The notes: a model not told the origin generated them from the sequence alone. DNA of 64,000 nucleotides from CALCNS01 sp964425745 (GCA_964425745.1 CAYRNW010000007.1:1-64000); one strand, 5' to 3'; positions 17,192 to 26,152 are shown, counted from the first letter of the stretch. Numbers and translations are program-made.

Positions 17192-17216
17192 AATCCAACA
17201 CCTTCCTTTATAACAA

Positions 17217-17248
17217 ATTATATCAAATAATATGTACAATAAAACGGA
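17217..17248 (-). promoter_or_regulatory. Promoter of the DUF4139 gene with shared 12-base box
   Basis: On the minus strand a perfect TATAAT (17217-17222) lies 14 bases from the box TCCGTTTTATTG (17237-17248). The same box at the same distance from a TATAAT-like hexamer occurs at 21196 and 26155. It lies about 26 bases before the chosen start of the DUF4139 gene. The -35 hexamer is poor, consistent with a regulated promoter. Confidence 0.5.
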
Positions 17249-17321
17249 CAGTAAATTTATATTCTATTCTGTTTTAACAATCAACAAGCTGCCAAGCTTG
17301 CAGAAAACTCCTGTTAAAACA

Positions 17322-17344
17322 AAAGAGAGGAATGTCCTCTCTTT
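17322..17344 (-). terminator. Rho-independent terminator
   Basis: AAAGAGAGGA (17322-17331) and TCCTCTCTTT (17335-17344) form a perfect ten-base stem with a three-base loop. On the minus strand it is followed by TTTTGTTTTAA. It ends the unit formed by the diguanylate cyclase and the 38-residue membrane ORF. Confidence 0.8.
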
Positions 17345-17348
17345 CTCA

Positions 17349-17465
17349 TTAAAAACTATCTTTTCTTTTATCAAGATAAATCAAGAACGCCAGAAGTATA
17401 ACTATTAATAGAATGATTAGTGTACCTTGAACAGGGTGTTGTTTCAATGCTTCCAATAGCTGCAT
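17349..17465 (-). CDS. Small single-pass membrane protein (38 residues)
   Basis: ATG at 17463-17465 follows GAGGAAACC, a fair ribosome binding site; TAA is at 17349-17351. The product starts MQLLEALKQHPVQG, continues with about 18 hydrophobic residues (TLIILLIVILLAFLIYL) and ends in the basic tail DKRKDSF, so it is a typical N-out or tail-anchored mini-membrane protein. It lies 39 bases after the diguanylate cyclase and just before the terminator, so it is probably cotranscribed. The function is unknown. Confidence 0.6.
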   Translation of the reverse strand: MQLLEALKQHPVQGTLIILLIVILLAFLIYLDKRKDSF

Positions 17466-17504
17466 GGTTTCCTCATAATACAAAACCCAATCCCCCCACT
17501 TATG

Positions 17505-18194
17505 TTAATTTATTGAAACTTCACATAATGGAAAGTTTGCTCCTACTACCTTATTCCTAACTGATTTTGCTTGAAATAATGCTTTATCTGCTTCTGCAAA
17601 TAACATATCTATAGCAATTGGTTTATGAGTTGTTGCCACTCCAATACACACAGTAACACCAAAACATTTTTCAGATTTCTCTATTGCCTTCCTTAACTTC
17701 TCTGCATATATTAATGCTCCTTGATTATTTGTGTCAGGAAGGATAATGGCAAACTCTTCGCCTCCCCATCGTGCAATAGTATCAATCTCCCGAGAATTTG
17801 CTTTGAAAACTTCTGAAACCCGTGTAAGAAGCTTGTCCCCAGCCAAGTGCCCGTATTTATCATTTACTCTTTTAAAATGGTCAATATCAATTATGACTAA
17901 TGAAAGTGCAGTTTTTGAACGATTCAGTCTTTTTAACTCTGATTCTAACCTTTCATAGAGGTATCTACGGTTATAAAGATCCGTAAGTGGATCTTTATAA
18001 GCATAATACATTATGTTTTTTATCCATAGACCGCAGAATACACTAATAACAGTTAAAAATACAATAACGCTTATCCAAAAATAGTTATAGAAGGTTGGTT
18101 GTATGTTGTTATAGACAAAGTAAACTATAGAACTTGTTAACAGTCCCCCGAACCCCATATAAATATGAATATTCTTATATAAAGCATTTCTCAT
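17505..18194 (-). CDS. Membrane diguanylate cyclase (GGDEF)
   Basis: 229 residues from MRNALYKN, which has GAGGTGAT eight bases upstream. Two transmembrane helices occupy about residues 8-60. The GGDEF domain follows: DPLTDLYNRRYL, IDIDHFKRVNDKYGH, and the catalytic GGEEF near residue 142. An inhibitory-site RxxD (REID) stands exactly five residues before GGEEF, so product inhibition by c-di-GMP is expected. The protein converts two GTP to c-di-GMP at the membrane. There is no separate sensor domain. Confidence 0.85.
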   Translation of the reverse strand: MRNALYKNIHIYMGFGGLLTSSIVYFVYNNIQPTFYNYFWISVIVFLTVISVFCGLWIKNIMYYAYKDPLTDLYNRRYLYERLESELKRLNRSKTALSLVIIDIDHFKRVNDKYGHLAGDKLLTRVSEVFKANSREIDTIARWGGEEFAIILPDTNNQGALIYAEKLRKAIEKSEKCFGVTVCIGVATTHKPIAIDMLFAEADKALFQAKSVRNKVVGANFPLCEVSIN

Positions 18195-18368
18195 ACAAAT
18201 GATCACCTCATCAACCTATTCTCTTTATCTATTTACAATTTTGTTACTTGCGCATTAAAAACATTACAATAGCTTTTTTTGGTATTAGCATTTATTTACT
18301 TTATATTTTATACTTAAATTCCCTTATAGTAAATATTAATCATCACTGATAGTACTCATATTATATAT

Positions 18369-18412
18369 AAAATAAGGGTAGACTACCTACCGTTGTGTTC
18401 TACCCCTATTTT
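18369..18412 (-). terminator. Rho-independent terminator of the Xre gene
   Basis: AAAATAAGGGTAGA (18369-18382) pairs with TTCTACCCCTATTTT (18398-18412) with one mismatch, and the minus-strand side ends in a T-rich run. The upper arm overlaps the Xre stop codon. The 150 bases between here and the diguanylate cyclase show no gene and are AT-rich. Confidence 0.65.
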
Positions 18413-18740
18413 AATCTCTGTTTTTGTGAACTAACATGGCTCGAATAATATCGTTCAGCAAACTTATTTGCCCTTCCGATAATTTATTGGCTAATAGCTC
18501 CATTTCTAACCTTTCAGGACTTTTAGCACTATCTCTATGGCCGAACGCAAGATAATCAAGAGTTGTATTTAAAGCAATCGACAGATTTAAAAAAGTCTCG
18601 AATGAAAATCGCTTTTCTCCTCGCTCTATCTTGCCCTCGTATTGTGGAGATATATCAACTTTTTCAGCAAGTTGAAACTGTGTAAGTCCCATTTTGTTTC
18701 GTTCTTGTTTTATTCTTTCTCCGATAGCCTTATAGTCCAT
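18411..18740 (-). CDS. Xre-family transcriptional regulator
   Basis: 109 residues with an AGGGGGTT ribosome binding site. Residues 5-65 are a Cro/C1-type helix-turn-helix (IGERIKQERNKMGLTQFQLA, then ISPQYEGKIERGEK). A short C-terminal helical tail (LSEGQISLLNDIIRAML) may dimerise. It is followed by its own terminator and is probably a local regulator. It could control the genes at 18857-20116 or an unseen target; no palindrome near its promoter stood out. Confidence 0.8.
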   Translation of the reverse strand: MDYKAIGERIKQERNKMGLTQFQLAEKVDISPQYEGKIERGEKRFSFETFLNLSIALNTTLDYLAFGHRDSAKSPERLEMELLANKLSEGQISLLNDIIRAMLVHKNRD

Positions 18741-18856
18741 GTCTCAACCCCCTGTAATAAACATACAGGGAAGTTTTTGAAATAAAAACAGTCCATTGGT
18801 AAACACAACTATTTACTATATGGTCACATTCTATTCTGACGAATTTCTATACCATA

Positions 18857-19591
18857 TCACAACTCAGCATAAACCATCTGCATCAATATTCCTTTATCAT
18901 CCATCATTGGATTTTCAGGATTAGTTTTAAGCTCTTTTTCAAGGATTATTTTCCCCATCACTGCCAAACATAAGGCATCTATAACATCGTCAGTTTTCTT
19001 TCTGAATGGAATATCGGCTAAAAACTTCTCTACAACTTGATCTGATTTAGAATAATATTTTCTCAGTATTTCAAGACGTTTTTGCTGGCCTTCCGCAGAC
19101 GTTTTATGTTCAAGGATTGGTTGATTATTATTAAGCTTTGAAAAACAAAATTCCGGATGGCTTTCAAGAAGCCTGTTTTTCCATTGAGGTTTATCCTGAA
19201 AAAATTCGTCAACCTGCTTTATTGCCTTGGCTATACCCAGGGTTTGTTCAGAGAGGCTTTTTCCTAAAATAGCAACATTTAACTCCCTTGCTGTTTTCTT
19301 ATCTGCTGCATATACAGCCTGTCTGCAAGGAACTTCAAAAATACTCGAACCTTTTTTACCAAGCTCCTTTTTCACAATCATATCCGGGCGTAGCTGGCTT
19401 TTGTTTTCAACAAGGCCTATTGGTATGTCAATTATGTAAATATCAGCATCTAAGTACCGGCTGCAAATGTCATTTATAGTTTTGAATTTATCAACCTCAA
19501 ATTTATTTTCGGTTATACAAACTGCAACCCATTTACCTTTACAGCCATCGATTCCAACACAACTATAGCTATTATTTCTCATCATCAACAT
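18857..19591 (-). CDS. DUF429 protein (predicted RNase H-like nuclease)
   Basis: 244 residues. YSCVGIDGCKGKWVAVCI at the N-terminus, ADIYIIDIPIGL in the middle, and a late KTDDVIDALCLAV with acidic residues are the DUF429 signature, a family assigned to the RNase H-like fold. The biochemical activity is not established. It lies six bases downstream of the 172-residue gene. DUF429 proteins are often seen in accessory regions. The exact start among several Met codons is uncertain. Confidence 0.7.
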   Translation of the reverse strand: MLMMRNNSYSCVGIDGCKGKWVAVCITENKFEVDKFKTINDICSRYLDADIYIIDIPIGLVENKSQLRPDMIVKKELGKKGSSIFEVPCRQAVYAADKKTARELNVAILGKSLSEQTLGIAKAIKQVDEFFQDKPQWKNRLLESHPEFCFSKLNNNQPILEHKTSAEGQQKRLEILRKYYSKSDQVVEKFLADIPFRKKTDDVIDALCLAVMGKIILEKELKTNPENPMMDDKGILMQMVYAEL

Positions 19592-19597
19592 CAGCTC

Positions 19598-20116
19598 TTA
19601 TTTCCCTTCAACCCATTTAGCCATAAAATTCCAATCCTTTACCTTCCCATTATCATGAAGGATTTCAAGATATACTCCGTCTCCTTTTCCTACCTGCCAT
19701 ATGGCTTGAGCTGAATTACCATTATCAGAAATGCCGGCATTTTTAACGTATTTAAAAAATTCATCTTTGCCAGCTCCGATGGTCTCGGCTACATATGCAA
19801 CCAGATATATGTCAATTACACTTGCACCAAAATCAGATGGCCTCTTTGACAATATATGCTCCCGGACAATATCCTTCCAGGCATATTGCGGGGAGGTCAT
19901 TATCCTGTTTTTTATCTCTTCAATCTGGTATGCTTTATAACTTCTTTTCTCCCACTGTTTTAGCTGAGCAAAATCTCCGTTGATTTGTATAAGCTTTTGA
20001 AGCATATTCTCTAAATTACATACCGTTGGTATTACTTTTGCGTGAATACTCCTACCCCTTAAACTATCCGGTAATATGTATCCATTAGGTCTTATCGAAC
20101 TTTTAAAGACTTCCAT
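19598..20116 (-). CDS. Hypothetical protein next to the WYL regulator
   Basis: 172 residues with a GGGGGG ribosome binding site 17 bases after the WYL gene ends. The N-terminus RPNGYILPDSLRGRSIHAKV is followed by helical segments and a C-terminal WQVGKGDGVYLEILHDNG. No family is recognised. Being between the WYL regulator and a DUF429 protein, it is probably cotranscribed with both from the promoter at 21160. Confidence 0.5.
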   Translation of the reverse strand: MEVFKSSIRPNGYILPDSLRGRSIHAKVIPTVCNLENMLQKLIQINGDFAQLKQWEKRSYKAYQIEEIKNRIMTSPQYAWKDIVREHILSKRPSDFGASVIDIYLVAYVAETIGAGKDEFFKYVKNAGISDNGNSAQAIWQVGKGDGVYLEILHDNGKVKDWNFMAKWVEGK

Positions 20117-20133
20117 CTTCCGACACCCCCCCT

Positions 20134-21120
20134 TTATTTGTATTGTTCTAAAATCTCCTGGATAGAGTTTTTGTATTTTTCAATAACACTCTCCGGAGAT
20201 AATATCTTCACTTTATTTCCAAACTGTGCTAACCATGCAAAAAAGGTGGAACTAATTGCAACATTTATCCTTACTGAAAAGCTATTGTCGTCAGCTTTGT
20301 CTAAAGTAACATCCTTTCCAAAACGATCGATGACAGCATTAACAAGTGAATTGTCAAACTTTAATTTTACCGTCTCTTCTTCTCCTCCGAACATATTGAA
20401 TACTTTTTTTGAATAGTCAGCAATGTTAAATTGCTCATTGTCTGGCAGTATCGCTCTTGGCTGATCTATGATTTCAATATTCGTCATTCTGTCAACTCGA
20501 TAATGGGTAAAGTCATTATATTTTTCCGAGAAAGTAATGAGATAATAATTCTCATCATCCCAGGACAAAGCATAAGGACTAACAAAATAAAGGTCTCCAT
20601 CCTTTCGATATTTCTTTTCTTTTTTGATATCGTAGTCAAAATACTTAAAAGATACCTGCCTATTTTCTGCAATTGCGACATGAAGCCTGTCCACATTATA
20701 ATAAATGTTTTCATTAATAGCCTTAACTCTGTTTGCCACATAAACTTGGCGATGAAGCAACGCAGCTTGATAAAAGCTTGCCAGGCTCTCTATCTTTTTT
20801 ATAAGTTCATTACTTTTTTTATATGTAATAAATTTCGAACATTGAACAGCATCAACCAATAGCTTTAATTCCGGCAATTCAAAGACACGGCTTGCTACAA
20901 AATAATCCGTAGTTTTGCTTTTTCGAGTAGCAATATCAATTCCATAATGACGCAAAGCTTCGATATCGTCATAAATTGATTTTCGTTCAGCAGTAATGCC
21001 GTAACGTTCAAGTTCTACTATCATGTCACTTATTGTCATTGTATTTTCTTCATCCGTTTTTTCAAGAAGCATTTTCATTAAGTATAGAATTTTCAACTTC
21101 TGATTAGAACTTTTTGCCAT
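20134..21120 (-). CDS. WYL-domain transcriptional regulator
   Basis: 328 residues. Residues about 8-75 form a winged helix-turn-helix (LKILYLMKMLLEK, SIYDDIEALRHYGIDI). Residues about 150-230 carry the WYL domain (VSFKYFDYDI, YFVSPYALSWDDENYYLITF, HYRVDRM), which in related regulators binds nucleic acid or ligand. The C-terminal 100 residues match the WCX extension. Such proteins regulate defence operons such as BREX and many islands. Inverted repeats with nearly identical architecture lie at its own promoter and at that of the mcrBC cassette, so it probably controls both. Confidence 0.8.
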   Translation of the reverse strand: MAKSSNQKLKILYLMKMLLEKTDEENTMTISDMIVELERYGITAERKSIYDDIEALRHYGIDIATRKSKTTDYFVASRVFELPELKLLVDAVQCSKFITYKKSNELIKKIESLASFYQAALLHRQVYVANRVKAINENIYYNVDRLHVAIAENRQVSFKYFDYDIKKEKKYRKDGDLYFVSPYALSWDDENYYLITFSEKYNDFTHYRVDRMTNIEIIDQPRAILPDNEQFNIADYSKKVFNMFGGEEETVKLKFDNSLVNAVIDRFGKDVTLDKADDNSFSVRINVAISSTFFAWLAQFGNKVKILSPESVIEKYKNSIQEILEQYK

Positions 21121-21159
21121 AATGTCCCCCTGTTATCTCAAGATCATTCCAAATAATTA

Positions 21160-21193
21160 CACCTCCAATGATACCATAATATCGCAAGAGGTG
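21160..21193 (-). promoter_or_regulatory. Candidate WYL operator and promoter of the WYL gene
   Basis: Plus strand: CACCTC-N4-GATA, six bases, TATC-N4-GAGGTG, a 34-base dyad. A TATTAT hexamer (minus strand, 21176-21181) lies inside it, 14 bases from the shared 12-base box starting at 21196. The same CACCTC...GAGGTG layout, 35 bases long, precedes the zinc-ribbon-mcrBC operon. Autoregulation by the WYL protein is inferred. Confidence 0.55.
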
Positions 21194-21212
21194 TCCAATA
21201 AAACGGATTGTG
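21185..21212. repeat. 28-bp direct repeat, copy 1 (downstream side of mcrBC cassette)
   Basis: Runs from CAAGAGGTGTCC to CGGATTGTG and is identical in all 28 bases and orientation to 26144-26171. It begins three bases after the mcrC stop codon on the minus strand. Together the copies bracket a cassette of about 5 kb. Confidence 0.85.
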
Positions 21213-21214
21213 TT

Positions 21215-22252
21215 TTATATTACTGCAGCTATTTTTTTTAATCGTCCATATATATTTTCCCATCTTGTATTAAGATTCAAAGTCTTCACATATATCTTTT
21301 TGCCTTGAATACTGTAAACAAAGTCAAGCTCAGTATCTACAACAGGATAAATCAGCATCCCAGCTTTCTCTCCGGTAAAGGTGCTGTTATTTATGTACGT
21401 GTAGATCTGGTACAGGTTTCCTGATATAAGCTTTTTAGTATCTCCTACATTGCGAATTTGTAGTGCATTCGTATAATACTTTGCATCAATGATTAACTGA
21501 CTTTTCTCATTTTGCAGTACGATATCAGTTCTCATCACCGGCAGAAAGCTTTCCCCAATGTGTTCAAAGTCAGCATCCTTTTCCCATTGAAAGATAGGAG
21601 AATAGACTTGTATCGATGATAATTCCTTTTTATAAAAATTACGTATAAACTTCTCATACAGAGCAGCCATTCTACTATCTCTAATGAAATCTTTAAAGAT
21701 CGTTTCACCTTTTTGAGATGTAACAAGTACTTCATCATATATAAGCTCGCAAATATCAATAATTAACTTATAAAAGCGGTTATTCCGATGATATCTGATG
21801 CCTGAAAAATGTGATTTCTGAAGCCTTATAACATCTATTCCCTGAAAATATCTGTTAATATGGATAAGCTGGTCTTTTACCTGCTTATCCAGCTCTTTAT
21901 AGTTAATAAGGGTAATGATTGATGCCTTTATGATCTGATTAAACAATACATTCGGTGAAAGCTCATCATATTCACAGCTAAGCTTACCAAGAATAAAGGT
22001 CTGTCTTTTCAAAGTATCATTTACGGCAATTTTACCCCTAAGCACAGGCAACTCATCAGACACACAGATATATTCTCTGTTAAAACCACGTTTAATAAGA
22101 AGACTCAATCCACTTACGAGAATCTTTCCGAAGAGATCATAGATGTTATCAAATTCTTCATTCGATAAATTGACATTGTCCCCTTCCTTTAAGACATCAT
22201 AAGCATAGCTGAGCATGTAGTATATATTACGAATCGGTATCTCGTTTGCCAT
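21215..22252 (-). CDS. mcrC: McrC-type nuclease subunit
   Basis: 345 residues, the normal size for McrC. IPIRNIYYMLSYAYD at the N-terminus and LPVLRGKIAVNDTL are typical. The PD-(D/E)XK catalytic core is MRTDIVLQNEKSQLIIDAKYY (D about 240, DAK about 255). McrC binds McrB rings, stimulates their GTPase and cuts modified DNA. It starts just after the mcrB stop with a GGGGTGA ribosome binding site. It is the last gene of the cassette. Confidence 0.88.
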   Translation of the reverse strand: MANEIPIRNIYYMLSYAYDVLKEGDNVNLSNEEFDNIYDLFGKILVSGLSLLIKRGFNREYICVSDELPVLRGKIAVNDTLKRQTFILGKLSCEYDELSPNVLFNQIIKASIITLINYKELDKQVKDQLIHINRYFQGIDVIRLQKSHFSGIRYHRNNRFYKLIIDICELIYDEVLVTSQKGETIFKDFIRDSRMAALYEKFIRNFYKKELSSIQVYSPIFQWEKDADFEHIGESFLPVMRTDIVLQNEKSQLIIDAKYYTNALQIRNVGDTKKLISGNLYQIYTYINNSTFTGEKAGMLIYPVVDTELDFVYSIQGKKIYVKTLNLNTRWENIYGRLKKIAAVI

Positions 22253-22257
22253 TCATA

Positions 22258-25080
22258 TCACCCCAGCAAATAATCCATGTACTCCTGTGCCTTCTCTTCG
22301 TTGTCGAACCAGTATTCCTCGATAAGCGGATTGATTTCATACTCAATAACACTCTGATACCAGTTCTCATCTGTGGAAGGATTACAGAAGTAACTGTGTC
22401 CAATTCTAAATCCTCTACCTAAATTACTGTCGGATGCAATTTGGCTATTCAAATACATTAACCTGCTGATAATCTTTTCTATTAAGTCCACATGAATTCC
22501 ACTGTCCGCCAAATGCTTTCTAAATGATTGTGTATTAAAAGCCGGCTCAATCTCAACAAAACAGAATCTTCTTCTAAGGGCATAATCAATCATCGCCAAA
22601 GAACGGTCGGCAGTATTCATCATACCGATAATAAATATGTTCTGCGGTACATAAAAACGGCTATCCGGTTTGTATGTAAGAGGAACTGCAAATTTTGAAC
22701 CACGTTTATCATTTTCAATAAGCATTAGAAGCTCACCGAAAATTTTACTTAGATTCCCTCTATTTATCTCATCAATGATAAAGTAATAGTCCCGATTAGG
22801 GTCATTGGCAGCCTTTATACAAAACTGATGAAAAATACCATTCCTAAGTTCAAAGCCTCCACCTTCAACCGGCCTGAATCCCATAACAAAGTCTTCATAG
22901 GAATAGTTTTGATGGAACTGAACCATTTCTATTCTTGAATCATCAACAGATCCCATCAGTGAATAAGCCAGCCTTTTGGCAGCAAAGGTCTTTCCGACAC
23001 CAGGTGCTCCTTGCAAGATGATGTTTTTCTTTCTATTCAGAAGTATCGATATTTCATCATATTGCTGTTCTGAAATAAATACCTCATTTAAAAAGTCTTC
23101 CTTGGTGTACAATTCTAATGAACCTTTTGGACCTGAAGGCTCATCTTCTTTAACCAAGTCAATAATAGCCTCATATTCCTCTTGAGTAAGCTTAAAAAGG
23201 CTCCCTCTTGGTGTTTTGAAGTACTCCATATTTTTCAGCTCATCGATTTCAAGCAAATCACTATATTTAATGGGATTTATAAGATTTTGTATTTTTTTAA
23301 CCCATATTCTCTCTCCATCATGTCCCTGTGAAATTTTGCATATAGCTACAATAGCCTTTTCAGGATATGATTCATAACCAATAACAATATCTCCGGCCTT
23401 TACATTTTCAAAGTTCTTATAAATTTTTCTTTTATGTCCATTTTCATTTATTGATGTATATTCGACAGCTTGACCAACCTCAATATTACTAAAGCTCCAT
23501 ATTTTAGGGCTTGCATTAAGCCACCAATAATTTATACCCTCATTCATATCATTTGAAGTTTGGGTAGTAATTTCATCAGAAATCAAGTCTTGAACTCTCA
23601 TATCAAAGCAGGGCAATAGGATGTTTTTTTCAAATTCAGCATAATCATTTCTTGGTACACGCCAAGCAGTGGAATTGTAATTTGGAGTCCACCCCTTTTG
23701 AGTTGCTGAATATTGGTAATCCGGAATCTTTGAATAAGCTACTACTTCATAATTTCTATAGAGCCATCCTTGAGTCTTGCTTGCCAGTTGTACAGCTTCT
23801 GATGTAATTTTCCCAAGTAGTTTTATGCCACTATTTCCGTAACACAAATAAAAATAATCCCCTATTTTTATACCATTCTCGAACTCGTTTCCTTGACCTC
23901 TTCCCGTATCTCTATGTACAGTAATTATTCCTTGATCAAAATACTTTTCTCTCTCTTCTTCAGAAAAACTGCCATCGTTCCCATGAGATATTTTCCAAAT
24001 ATTTATCTTGTCATCCTGTGTAATAGTCGTATCATTAACTGATTCATCTTCTACAATATCCTTACTTCTACCATAGACAGACAATTTCATATCCATAGCA
24101 CGATAATTTCTAAATATGCATTTTTCATCTCTGAATTTTTTTAGCTGCCTTGAATTTTGAATATAGTACCCTAATTCTTTAGGCTTAACTAACGATACTC
24201 CTTCTATCTGAAAAAGTGATGCTGTATCGTTAACAGCACTATTCATAATAGGAAACGTATACGGCTTCAAACAGTGCAGCATAACAGAAGCCGCCGCACT
24301 CTGCATCCCTTTTATACCTTTCTTAATAGCCTCCTCTACCTTTACGAACATTGCTTCATCGTCAGCCATGTCTTTCAGCTCAACACAAAGAAAAATGAAC
24401 CTTTGAGCACTTTCTTTATCTGCTTTTGAGGCAAATGTATGAAAGCCAGTGCCAAACATTCCGATAGACCATCCTAAATTTTTGCCTTCCTCTGCAATAT
24501 TCTCATAGCTATGCTGAACAGCGTTTTCCTTAACTTTTTCTAAAATAGCAGAAAGCCTGTCCTTTTCAACTGTATCCAAGTGGCTGTCTTTAATTTTTTG
24601 TCTTTTCACATCAACACCACTTCTCCAAGTGCCAACTACCATGAAATAAAGAAGATCAAGGTCATTTATATCAAGCTGCTCCCGTGGAATAGTTGATAGT
24701 GATTCAACAGTTTCTCTTACAAGCTCATATGATCCGTCATGCTTGTCAGGATCTACATCAGGTATCGTTTTGAGTTCCTCAATCATCTTGTTATCTTTAA
24801 ATTCTATATATAGTTTCAAAGCAGCTTTTAATGTATGTGTTCCATTATAAATATCACCATCTATTGGAATATTGTGCTTCGGTTTGGCTCCAAGCTTTTT
24901 ATCTGTTGTCGTATAAGTGAGCTGCTCTATAAGGCTTACACACCTATCGGAATTATATAGCTTATCCAAATCACCATAAAATTTTTCAATTCTCAGGCAA
25001 TTTGAAGTTCTTGCATTACTTGTGGTCGAATCAAGTTTTTTGAAACTCTTAAGCCAGTTATAAAACAACTCTTTATCCAT
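22258..25080 (-). CDS. mcrB: McrB-type AAA+ GTPase with PUA/EVE-like reader segments
   Basis: 940 residues, twice the size of E. coli McrB (about 460). The N-terminal about 340 residues are unassigned helices. Residues about 355-500 and 510-650 look like two PUA-superfamily readers; the second (YWWLNASPKIWSF, then VKAGDIVIGYESYP, AIVAICKI) fits EVE. The AAA+ motor follows: Walker A GAPGVGKT near 690, Walker B FIIDEINRGNL, sensor MMNTADRS near 820 and an ALRRRF arginine finger. Such readers flip out and recognise modified bases. The gene overlaps the zinc-ribbon gene by eight bases. Confidence 0.85.
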   Translation of the reverse strand: MDKELFYNWLKSFKKLDSTTSNARTSNCLRIEKFYGDLDKLYNSDRCVSLIEQLTYTTTDKKLGAKPKHNIPIDGDIYNGTHTLKAALKLYIEFKDNKMIEELKTIPDVDPDKHDGSYELVRETVESLSTIPREQLDINDLDLLYFMVVGTWRSGVDVKRQKIKDSHLDTVEKDRLSAILEKVKENAVQHSYENIAEEGKNLGWSIGMFGTGFHTFASKADKESAQRFIFLCVELKDMADDEAMFVKVEEAIKKGIKGMQSAAASVMLHCLKPYTFPIMNSAVNDTASLFQIEGVSLVKPKELGYYIQNSRQLKKFRDEKCIFRNYRAMDMKLSVYGRSKDIVEDESVNDTTITQDDKINIWKISHGNDGSFSEEEREKYFDQGIITVHRDTGRGQGNEFENGIKIGDYFYLCYGNSGIKLLGKITSEAVQLASKTQGWLYRNYEVVAYSKIPDYQYSATQKGWTPNYNSTAWRVPRNDYAEFEKNILLPCFDMRVQDLISDEITTQTSNDMNEGINYWWLNASPKIWSFSNIEVGQAVEYTSINENGHKRKIYKNFENVKAGDIVIGYESYPEKAIVAICKISQGHDGERIWVKKIQNLINPIKYSDLLEIDELKNMEYFKTPRGSLFKLTQEEYEAIIDLVKEDEPSGPKGSLELYTKEDFLNEVFISEQQYDEISILLNRKKNIILQGAPGVGKTFAAKRLAYSLMGSVDDSRIEMVQFHQNYSYEDFVMGFRPVEGGGFELRNGIFHQFCIKAANDPNRDYYFIIDEINRGNLSKIFGELLMLIENDKRGSKFAVPLTYKPDSRFYVPQNIFIIGMMNTADRSLAMIDYALRRRFCFVEIEPAFNTQSFRKHLADSGIHVDLIEKIISRLMYLNSQIASDSNLGRGFRIGHSYFCNPSTDENWYQSVIEYEINPLIEEYWFDNEEKAQEYMDYLLG

Positions 25081-26056
25081 TCTGCATTCCCCCTAATTTG
25101 CTTAGTCCATCAGATAGTTTCCTAACATATCTAAGCAACCTCATTGCGTCTTGATTTTTTATAATTACTCGTTGGCCTACCCTGTATGATATATCTCCTG
25201 AGTTCTGTATGTATCTTTCATCGATCAATCCATTATTGTGTTCAATTATGTGTCTTTGCTGAAATAACATATTTATGTCTGCAATTTCATCTTCAGAAAG
25301 CCATGAATCATAGCCTTTCCCGGTAACTTCTTTAAATAAATTGCTGCCTTTTTCAATTATTTGAAAGTCGTTAACTCGAACTTTTTTATTTGGCATAATC
25401 TGCTTATAAATTTCTTCTGCATACTTTTGGAAAGCTGAAACAATATCTCCCAACGTACCTTCTATCATTGATCGACACATCGATTCAGCTTTATCTTTGC
25501 CATAGCTTTTTTCGAAGGTGCTGTATATATCTTCAATAGACTCAATCATCTTTTGGACTGTATCTAAAGATTCATTAAAAACACGCTCAACGGCATTATG
25601 TCCGCAGCAGGGACAAAAATAAGCACTTCCAATCACACTATATCGGGTCTGACACTTTTCACAAGTTATCTCTAATTCCCATTCCGGTCTTTGTCCTATG
25701 GGATTATTCACGAAGGATATCTTCTTGCCGGGTTTATAAGTTATTTGAACATATTTATTCCCACGCATACTACGTGCCATTTTTCCAAATATCTTATCCA
25801 ATTCATTGCTGATGTAAGACTGAGCGTAACTGGCAGCTATCTCCTCAATAGCCTCAATCTGTTCATGAGTATACCACTGATCGGACGTTGCGGTATGTCC
25901 ACACATAGGACAAAATACTTGTTCGTCAGATACTTTATCTTTCCAATCTTCCATATATATTTTAAAAACAAATTCACATTTATCATTTGGACATTGCCTG
26001 TCATAATAACCCTTTTCATCTGATGTGAATTCAACAGGTATACTAATGTCTGACAT
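25073..26056 (-). CDS. Double zinc-ribbon protein in the mcrBC operon
   Basis: 327 residues with an AGGAGGGGGG ribosome binding site. Two zinc ribbons are visible: CPNDKCEF with CPMCGHT (about residues 19-55), and CEKCQTRY with CPCCGHN (about 127-155). Helical regions surround them, and the C-terminus (IIEHNNGLIDERYIQNSG) resembles HEPN-like helical bundles only loosely. The family is not recognised. It is the first gene of the cassette and overlaps mcrB, so it is likely a partner of the McrBC complex, perhaps in DNA binding. Confidence 0.6.
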   Translation of the reverse strand: MSDISIPVEFTSDEKGYYDRQCPNDKCEFVFKIYMEDWKDKVSDEQVFCPMCGHTATSDQWYTHEQIEAIEEIAASYAQSYISNELDKIFGKMARSMRGNKYVQITYKPGKKISFVNNPIGQRPEWELEITCEKCQTRYSVIGSAYFCPCCGHNAVERVFNESLDTVQKMIESIEDIYSTFEKSYGKDKAESMCRSMIEGTLGDIVSAFQKYAEEIYKQIMPNKKVRVNDFQIIEKGSNLFKEVTGKGYDSWLSEDEIADINMLFQQRHIIEHNNGLIDERYIQNSGDISYRVGQRVIIKNQDAMRLLRYVRKLSDGLSKLGGMQNG

Positions 26057-26117
26057 ATGCTCCCCCCTCCTACATGGTAATAGATGTTTATTTAATAAAC
26101 AATTTCATATACTTCAA

Positions 26118-26152
26118 CACCTCTTGATGATTGTATTTTATCACAAGAGGTG
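26118..26152 (-). promoter_or_regulatory. Candidate WYL operator and promoter of the zinc-ribbon-mcrBC operon
   Basis: Perfect ten-base arms ACACCTCTTG (26117-26126) and CAAGAGGTGT (26144-26153) flank 17 bases. A minus-strand TAAAAT (26135-26140) lies between the arms, 14 bases from the box TCCGTTTTATTG at 26155-26166. A dimer bound here would cover the -10 region. The arrangement matches that at 21160-21193. Confidence 0.6.

Noticed and set aside
15884..17239. Longer start of the DUF4139 protein (16 extra residues)
   Set aside because: The extra codons overlap the promoter box and TATAAT, and the later ATG has a proper ribosome binding site.
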